Source: a virus
IMG/VR virus record: IMGVR_UViG_3300033153_004166
Coordinates: 1 to 35,572 of that record
DNA: 35,572 nt
Strand: one strand, 5' to 3'
The translations under genes were made by a program, and so were the position numbers. The notes under the pieces are model-generated. The model worked only from the letters and a program-made list of their open reading frames with translations, had not been told where the DNA came from and did no database searches. Positions within the stretch are counted from its first letter, which is position 1, and every line of letters starts with the position of its first letter. Positions 29,691 to 35,572 of this stretch are shown here, piece by piece.

Positions 29691-30620
29691 ATGGATCTCA
29701 CTACAGCAGGCTTAATTGCCGATATTGAGCTATCAGCTTTATTGCCTGATGGGATGTATGAAAATTCAGATTTAATATCCTTTCTTAATGATGGATACTT
29801 TTCAGATATACTACCTTTCATAATGAGACACAGGGAAGACTTCTTTATTACTTATGAAGATTTCTCTCCTGCAGCTACTCTTGAAATACCAGTAGATGCA
29901 ATTGCTCAGAAGTTAAAGGACGTACAGTTAATAAGAGATAATAGATTCTATAACCTCCCGAGATTATCAATGGGAGAGGTCACAGCTAACGCTAATTGGA
30001 ATAAACCTAATGGGTTTTATATTCAAGATAACACTATAGTTTTTTATCCTGAAGCACCAACTAATGACATTAGACTATTATATTTTAAAAGACCACATTA
30101 CATGGAAGATTCTACAATTGATACTGATGAAGATAATGTAGATTCAAGCACAGTATATGAAGTTACTGGAGTATCGGGAACAACTGTAATGGTTAGTCCA
30201 AACCCAGTAGCTCAATTAGGTACAGGGATCACAGTTGATTTCACACATTCTAAATCTTATCAGCCATTTAATGTAGTTGATGACATAGCACTAGTTACTG
30301 GACCTTCAGGTAGTCAGTTCACAGCAGCTTCTGCTGAACTAGCGGCTACTTTTACAATTGGAGATTACCTTTGTAATCCTAGCTATACAGCATTTCCTAA
30401 ACTTCCTTTAGAAGTTAGAGAAATGTTAGTGCAAGCAGCAGTTGTAAAGTCAATGATAAGTATGAAGGATAGAGAAGGTTACAAACTAGCTAAAGATGCT
30501 TTAAACGAAGCTAAGCAAGCAGTGAGTGGTCTCATTAGTCCTAGAGTCGATAACGAAGTAAAAAAGATTGTGAACACTAATGGAATGTGGGGACGTACTA
30601 ACAGAGGTTGGAGGAGATAA
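29691..30620 (+). CDS. Tail tubular protein A (T7 gp11-like)
   Basis: It starts at ATG 29691 behind TAGGAGGGGATAA. The 309-aa product has the gp11-type pattern: an N-terminal helix and LISFLNDGYFSDILPF, a beta segment NGFYIQDNTIVFYPEAPTND, LLYFKRPHYM, and a C-terminal helical part (LPLEVREMLVQAAVVKSMIS). A Thr/Val/Ser beta insertion sits around residues 150-220. Gp11-like proteins form the ring between portal and nozzle. It overlaps the gp12-like gene by one base. Confidence 0.8.
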   Translation: MDLTTAGLIADIELSALLPDGMYENSDLISFLNDGYFSDILPFIMRHREDFFITYEDFSPAATLEIPVDAIAQKLKDVQLIRDNRFYNLPRLSMGEVTANANWNKPNGFYIQDNTIVFYPEAPTNDIRLLYFKRPHYMEDSTIDTDEDNVDSSTVYEVTGVSGTTVMVSPNPVAQLGTGITVDFTHSKSYQPFNVVDDIALVTGPSGSQFTAASAELAATFTIGDYLCNPSYTAFPKLPLEVREMLVQAAVVKSMISMKDREGYKLAKDALNEAKQAVSGLISPRVDNEVKKIVNTNGMWGRTNRGWRR

Positions 30621-33184
30621 TGGCTCAGTCAATTAATCTGAAAATAAAGGGACTCATTACCAATCCTAATAATCTTAATGAAGAGGTTATGGATGGTGCT
30701 TTGTCTTACGCTGATAATTTGGTTATCACAAAAGATAATGTTGCAGAGTCACGTAGAGGTTTTGGAAAGTATAATGAATACTTAGACCTTGGTGATTCAG
30801 ACGGAACAATTGGAAATCTATATTCTTATCAAGGAACTTTAATAGCACATCATGGTTCTGAACTTTCAAGAGATGACGAAGCTGGAGCTTGGACACAATA
30901 CTCAGGAACATTTGATTCATCTTCTAATTTTAAGATGAGATCAATCGAAGAAAATCAAAACCTATACCTAGCAACAAGCGAGGGTGTACAAAAACTAGAT
31001 AAAATTGATGGAGAGTTTTATCAGTCAGGTGTTATTCCTTCATTAGATGGATTTGCTTCGGTTACTGGATCAACAGGTTGGTTTGAAGACGACTCAGCAG
31101 TAGCTTATAGAATGGTATGGGTTAGAGAAGATGAAAACGAGAACTTAATTATCGGGGCACCTTCTTCAAGAACTATTGTTATAAATACAGCAGGAGCTAC
31201 TAGAAATACTGAGTTAACTTTTTTGATTCCTGGCGGAATCACTACTGACTATAGATTTCAAATATACAGATCACCACAAACTGAACTAGCTACTATAGAA
31301 CCAACAGACGAGTTACAACTTGTTTTAGATGGGGAAGTTGATGCAGGAGAAATAGCTGCAGGAGAATTTACTGTACTTGATAATGTTTCAGATACATTAA
31401 AGGGATCTTTCCTTTACACTAGCCCTTCACAAGAAGGAATTACAGCTAGTAATTATGAGCCACCAGTTTGCCAAGACATGACTTCATTTAAGGATCATGT
31501 ATTTTATGCAAACACGGCTACTAAATATACTTACTTTCTAACATTGCTTGGTACTGGAGCTGACGGACTTGCATTAGATGACACTATTACTATTAATGGG
31601 GCAGTTTATACAGCAAAGTCTGCAGAAGATGTAGGAAACGGTTATTTTGAATTGTTTAATACTGCTAGTCCTGCAAGTGATATTGAGAACACAGCACTCT
31701 CACTTACTAAAATTGTTAATACGTATACAAGTAATACCACTACATATTGTTATTACATCTCAGGATATGATGATCTCCCAGGAAAAATGATGATCACAGC
31801 TAGATCTTTAGGAGGAAGTGCTTTCGCAGTTACTTCAGATAAAGGAGATGCTTGGACACCAGTTTTACCTAGTTCGGGAACAAGTGAGTCAGCAACAAAT
31901 GACGCTGCAGTAAACAGAGTATACATTTCAAAGAATGGATTACCCGAAGCGGTACCACTCTTAAATTATTTAAATGTTGGTTCTGCCAACAAAGCAATTA
32001 AAAGAATCATCGCACTTCGAGAATCTATATTTGTATTCAAAGAAGATGCTATTTATAAAATTACAGGTGAGTCTCTAAGTAACTTTAGAGTTACTCTCCA
32101 TGATAACACTACAGCTATCATAGCTCCAGACTCTGCTGTGCCATTTAATAACACAGTCTTTTGTATGTCACTTCAAGGAGTGATCTCAGTTTCTGAAGCG
32201 GGTGTACAAGTAGTATCGAGAAATATTGAACAAGAACTATTAGAATTAATTCAGATGCCGAATTTTGAAACAACTACATTTGGTATCTCATATGAATCAG
32301 AAAGATCATATATATTATTTTGTATTAACAGTCAGTCACATGAACATCCTCATCAAGCTTATGTCTACAACTCCTTCACTAACTCATGGGTAGTTTGGAC
32401 ATACGAAGCGACTAGTGGGTTTGTGTGTCCTGATTGCGACAAGTTATTTTTAGGTGGAAAAGAATCAGGGTTTGAACAGTTTTGGGTATTCAGAGAGAGA
32501 AAGACTTTCACTGTTGCTGACTTTGTAGATACTGATTATGGAGTGACTGTTGTAACAGTGTTAGGACCTTCTGGTAGTTACATAATTGTTGAGGTGAACT
32601 CTACAGAGAATGCAGTAGAAGGTTATTTTATGGTGCAGACCGATGCAGGAGATGGAGAACAATCCGTTGGTAAAATAATTGAAGTAGATACAGTTACTAA
32701 AAGAGTAACATTAGATGTCACATCTAGTAGAGCCTTTGATAACAATCCATCTAATGAAACAGTTATTTATAAGCCTATTACCTGTAGATTAAAATATGTT
32801 TTAAATACAGCAGGGAATCCAGCAGTAATAAAACAATTTAGAGAAGCTACTTTCTTTTTTAGAAATGATACAGCAGCAGAAATAAAGATAGGTTATGAAA
32901 CAACTCTTCGTCCTGGATATTCCTCAACTTCTACTAATGTTTATAACATTGGGCTTTGGGGTTCTGGAAACTGGGGAGATCAATCTTGGGGTGGAGTAGC
33001 TGATACTTACTTTCAACCAGTAAGAGTTGGAATACCTAGAAATAAACAGAGATGTATAGCAATTAGTTTTTCAGTTGAATCAACTAATGCTTTCTCTCCA
33101 TTCGCACTAGCAGGGGTAGGATCTACCTTTGAAGTTGTGAGTGAAAGAATTCCTTATAGAGGAAGAAAAGCGGGGAATGGTTAA
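30620..33184 (+). CDS. Tail tubular protein B (T7 gp12-like nozzle)
   Basis: I choose ATG 30620 (TAATG with the previous stop, behind GGAGGAGA); an in-frame TTG 12 bases upstream lies within that ribosome site. The 854-aa product has nozzle features: an N-terminal segment with NLVITKDNVAESRRGFGKYN, NLYLATSEGVQKLD, FRFQIYRSP-like sequence, the central ALRESIFVFKEDAIYKITGE, and AYVYNSFTNSWVVWTYEA. Residues about 310-420 look like an inserted beta domain related to the protein at 22292. The C-terminus carries GNWGDQSWGG. Such proteins form the hexameric tail tip. It overlaps the next gene by one base. Confidence 0.85.
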   Translation: MAQSINLKIKGLITNPNNLNEEVMDGALSYADNLVITKDNVAESRRGFGKYNEYLDLGDSDGTIGNLYSYQGTLIAHHGSELSRDDEAGAWTQYSGTFDSSSNFKMRSIEENQNLYLATSEGVQKLDKIDGEFYQSGVIPSLDGFASVTGSTGWFEDDSAVAYRMVWVREDENENLIIGAPSSRTIVINTAGATRNTELTFLIPGGITTDYRFQIYRSPQTELATIEPTDELQLVLDGEVDAGEIAAGEFTVLDNVSDTLKGSFLYTSPSQEGITASNYEPPVCQDMTSFKDHVFYANTATKYTYFLTLLGTGADGLALDDTITINGAVYTAKSAEDVGNGYFELFNTASPASDIENTALSLTKIVNTYTSNTTTYCYYISGYDDLPGKMMITARSLGGSAFAVTSDKGDAWTPVLPSSGTSESATNDAAVNRVYISKNGLPEAVPLLNYLNVGSANKAIKRIIALRESIFVFKEDAIYKITGESLSNFRVTLHDNTTAIIAPDSAVPFNNTVFCMSLQGVISVSEAGVQVVSRNIEQELLELIQMPNFETTTFGISYESERSYILFCINSQSHEHPHQAYVYNSFTNSWVVWTYEATSGFVCPDCDKLFLGGKESGFEQFWVFRERKTFTVADFVDTDYGVTVVTVLGPSGSYIIVEVNSTENAVEGYFMVQTDAGDGEQSVGKIIEVDTVTKRVTLDVTSSRAFDNNPSNETVIYKPITCRLKYVLNTAGNPAVIKQFREATFFFRNDTAAEIKIGYETTLRPGYSSTSTNVYNIGLWGSGNWGDQSWGGVADTYFQPVRVGIPRNKQRCIAISFSVESTNAFSPFALAGVGSTFEVVSERIPYRGRKAGNG

Positions 33185-33609
33185 TGGCAAAATTACCATC
33201 GATTAATTCATTAAGAAAAGAGGACATGCCTAACTCACCAGATTGGATTGATCCATTGCTTACACAACTGAACAGTTTTATGGGTTCTGTGTATCGTGCC
33301 CTAGATAATGACATTACGGTGAATGATAATATTGCAGCTTCATTGAAGCAGATCTCTTTCACTACTAGATCAGATTATACATCTGCTTCTCCAGTAGAGA
33401 ATGGGTTTGAAGTACAGAAAATAGCTAACCCACTAAGAAAAAAACCAGTGGGAGTAATGTTAGTGAAAACTGTTGATTTAACACATTACAAAACCATCAC
33501 GAACCCAGTAAATATTTATTGGGATTTTTTAGATGGATATATAAACGTAAAGTATGTGACGGGTTTGATTGACTCGAATAAATACGAATTAAACTTACTC
33601 ATTATATAG
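33184..33609 (+). CDS. Hypothetical tail-associated protein, 141 aa
   Basis: The ATG overlaps the gp12-like stop (TAATG). The product has a helical N-terminal half (IDPLLTQLNSFMGSVYRALD) and a beta-rich C-terminal half with PVGVMLVKTVDL and INVKYVTGLID. Proteins of this size and pattern commonly follow the nozzle gene in podoviruses, where they are minor tail or fibre-adaptor proteins. I infer that role from position. Confidence 0.65.
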   Translation: MAKLPSINSLRKEDMPNSPDWIDPLLTQLNSFMGSVYRALDNDITVNDNIAASLKQISFTTRSDYTSASPVENGFEVQKIANPLRKKPVGVMLVKTVDLTHYKTITNPVNIYWDFLDGYINVKYVTGLIDSNKYELNLLII

Positions 33610-33619
33610 GAGAGTAGAT

Positions 33620-35572
33620 ATGGCTTATGTAAAGACACCTTTAGAAGAGGAAGAAAAAAAAGAAGAGGAAGGTACTGTTCTAGGTGGAGGTACAACTACT
33701 CTTGAAGGAACAACTGGTGGAGAAGATGTCTCAACCGATATTGGTGCAGGACAAGCTTTAGAAGCTCCCATTGGTGGTCAGAATGTTTCTGAACAACAAG
33801 CTTACTTAGAAGCTAACCGTGAAAAAGCTATGGCATTAGCAGGTAAAGCAGGTGGAGTAATCCGAGGGGATATCACAACTGCTGCTGAAGGAATGACTGA
33901 AGCTGAACGACAATATAAAGAATCTGTTGCTGCAGGAACTGTGGGAATGGATCAAGGTATTTATGGAGAAGCATCTAATTGGTTAGTTGATCAAAACTAT
34001 CAACCTGTAGAAGCGGAAGCTCCAATGGGATATGATGTTTGGGCAGAACAACAAGGTTATGGAGCTGCTCCAGTAGCTGTTCCAACTAGTGGACCTGCTA
34101 TACCGCCTATGACAGCAGGAGACATGCAAGCTCCTCTACCTGAAGGTGCAATACCTGCAGAAGAATTAGCAACAGCAGGAGACATGCAAGCTCCACAATA
34201 TCAAACTGAGTATGATGAATACTTAGCAGGAATTCCTCAATCATATGGATCTCTAGAAGAGTGGATGGCTGATCCTGCAAACCAAGAAGCATTTAAAACA
34301 CAATATGGTGCTAAGTACGGTGGTCCTCAAAATATTTACGGTGAAGAATACTGGGGTCAGACACAACGTGATTATGATAAAGCTCAACAAACTAGAGAGC
34401 TAATGAACACTCTTGAAGGTAGACAAAGTTTGGTCGCTAGAACTTACGGCGATGGATCAGGTAGATACTCAAGAGGAACAACAGCACTCGATGAAGCTTT
34501 GTTAAGTGGATATGATGAAACTATGCAAGAGCTTGCACTAGCAGGAGATGAAGGTCTAGGACTTGAAAACCAGATGTCAGCAATGGCTGGGATGAGTGAA
34601 GAAGAATATTTAGCTGCAGTAGAAAAAACTGGTAAAACACGTCAAGCATATCAAGATCAGTTTTCATTGACTGGTGAAGAAGAAGAAATTCGTGAAAGAA
34701 CTGCTGCAATAAAAGGTCAAGCTAAAAGTGATTATGAAGATTACATGAAATATGTACAAGAAACATATGGTGCTCCAGAAGGTGTACTAGCTAGTCAATT
34801 TTTTGATGCTCCTCAAGATTATCTAAATGTACAAGCTCAAAATGTTATGAGTGGGGAAGATGTAGCTAGAATGAAAGCACTTGAATCTTTAACTGATTCA
34901 GTTGGAACACTAACTCCTTTTGAAGCACAAGCTGGACAGTACACAGAGTATATAGATCCAGAAGCAGATTTTAGAAAACAAGACTTTGAATCTACTGTAG
35001 CTTCAGTAGGAGCAGAAAATCAAGCTAGAAGAGATGCTGAGAAAGCAAGACAACAAGCTGTGATAGATGCTCAAAACCAAGCTAAAGCAGCAGCAGAAGA
35101 GTCTGATAAAAAAGCTCAAGCGACAGCGATTGGTGCTGCGGTTGGAGCAACAGCAGGAGCTATTGTTGGTAGTTATGTTCCAGTAATCGGAACTGCTGCA
35201 GGAGCAATGGTTGGTGGAGCAATTGGTGGTTTAATCGGTGGGTTATTCTGCTTTGATGGTTCTAGTGAGTTCTTGATGGCAGATGGTAAATATAAAAAAG
35301 TTAAGGATATTGAGTTAGGAGATATTATGATGGAGGGTGGAAAAGTCTACTCAATTAGTAAGCATACTCTTAATACTCTACTTTACTCTTATCCAACTGA
35401 CGATAATAATTCTTACATTTGGGTAACTGGAAGTCATGCTGTTAAAGAGGATGGGAAGTGGTTAAGAGTTGCTGAGAGTAGAAAAGCAAGTTTAGTATAT
35501 GAGCATGATATTAAGGAAATTTACTCACTAAGTAATGAAAACCATATTATGATAAGTCACGGTGTAGTGATG
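33620..35572 (+). CDS. Glycine-zipper virion protein with C-terminal Hint domain (continues at 1-207)
   Basis: It starts behind AGGAGAGTAGAT and is open to the window end; with 115-207 it is about 681 aa. Residues 1-60 are acidic and Gly-rich. The centre is long and Gln/Ala/Tyr-rich with a duplicated TAGDMQAP. About 470-503 are charged helix, and about 504-543 are a glycine zipper (repeated G-x3-G, ending GGAIGGLIGGLF). At Cys544 a Hint domain begins: CFDGSSEFLMADGKYKKVKD, LGDIMMEGG, then VTGSHAV with the block-B His. Hint domains activate the peptide bond before their first Cys. With no extein after it, cleavage would leave a virion protein ending in a membrane-active glycine zipper. The role is inferred. 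Confidence 0.8.
   Translation, partial: MAYVKTPLEEEEKKEEEGTVLGGGTTTLEGTTGGEDVSTDIGAGQALEAPIGGQNVSEQQAYLEANREKAMALAGKAGGVIRGDITTAAEGMTEAERQYKESVAAGTVGMDQGIYGEASNWLVDQNYQPVEAEAPMGYDVWAEQQGYGAAPVAVPTSGPAIPPMTAGDMQAPLPEGAIPAEELATAGDMQAPQYQTEYDEYLAGIPQSYGSLEEWMADPANQEAFKTQYGAKYGGPQNIYGEEYWGQTQRDYDKAQQTRELMNTLEGRQSLVARTYGDGSGRYSRGTTALDEALLSGYDETMQELALAGDEGLGLENQMSAMAGMSEEEYLAAVEKTGKTRQAYQDQFSLTGEEEEIRERTAAIKGQAKSDYEDYMKYVQETYGAPEGVLASQFFDAPQDYLNVQAQNVMSGEDVARMKALESLTDSVGTLTPFEAQAGQYTEYIDPEADFRKQDFESTVASVGAENQARRDAEKARQQAVIDAQNQAKAAAEESDKKAQATAIGAAVGATAGAIVGSYVPVIGTAAGAMVGGAIGGLIGGLFCFDGSSEFLMADGKYKKVKDIELGDIMMEGGKVYSISKHTLNTLLYSYPTDDNNSYIWVTGSHAVKEDGKWLRVAESRKASLVYEHDIKEIYSLSNENHIMISHGVVM
34112..34194 (+). 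repeat. 23-bp direct repeat within the Hint-protein gene
   Basis: A 23-base sequence beginning ACAGCAGGAGACATGCAAG occurs at 34112-34134 and 34172-34194, in the same frame, encoding TAGDMQAP twice. It is a local duplication in the low-complexity centre of the protein. Confidence 0.85.
35459..35572. repeat. Terminal direct repeat, right copy
   Basis: Identical to bases 1-114. It marks closure of the genome into a 35,458-bp unit, with the reading frame of the Hint-protein gene preserved across the join. Confidence 0.95.

Overview
The window looks like one complete, AT-rich (estimated by eye at roughly 35-40% GC) tailed-phage genome opened at an arbitrary point. Bases 1-114 are identical to 35459-35572, and the reading frame of a virion-protein gene runs through the join without interruption. 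The molecule is therefore best read as a circle or circularly permuted genome of 35,458 bp. Terminase, portal, scaffold, major capsid protein and T7-gp11/gp12-like tail tubular proteins indicate a podovirus-type virion. A lipobox lipoprotein with a BamE-like domain suggests a Gram-negative host. No integrase, DNA polymerase, primase or RNA polymerase was recognised.

Layout. (a) 5175-8385, minus strand: small early-type genes in three blocks separated by promoters, palindromes and terminators. They include a NUMOD4/HNH endonuclease, a BamE-like lipoprotein, a ribbon-helix-helix regulator and a divergent SpeD (S-adenosylmethionine decarboxylase-fold) protein. (b) 8386-8847: a divergent control region with an 18-bp-arm inverted repeat, four copies of a 10-mer, several promoters and a terminator; it is a candidate iteron-type origin. 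(c) 8848-12503, plus strand: a Rep-like initiator, a DnaB-like helicase with an altered Walker A motif, a 43-aa protein, a canonical SpeD and a SpeE-like aminopropyltransferase. (d) From 12697 around the circle to 5182, plus strand: one long late region. It holds small unknown genes, terminase, portal, scaffold, an AP2/HNH endonuclease on the opposite strand, capsid, a collagen-like tail fibre ending in an S74 chaperone domain, three small tail proteins sharing a G-N-D-P motif, tail tubular proteins, a glycine-zipper/Hint-domain protein, a second S74 protein, two internal-virion-type proteins and a small holin-like membrane protein.

The most notable content is a possible phage-encoded polyamine route. 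A canonical SpeD (making decarboxylated SAM) is translationally coupled to SpeE (aminopropyl transfer). A second SpeD paralogue, of a subtype I associate with ornithine/arginine decarboxylation, sits in a separate operon. Together they could convert a basic amino acid to spermidine or a related polyamine. A second striking element is the virion protein that ends in a glycine zipper followed directly by a Cys-initiated Hint domain.

Four late genes (a small acidic protein, portal, major capsid protein and tail fibre) are broken by single frame changes. Residual indels in the assembly are the simplest explanation, but programmed frameshifting cannot be excluded from sequence alone. No endolysin was recognised.
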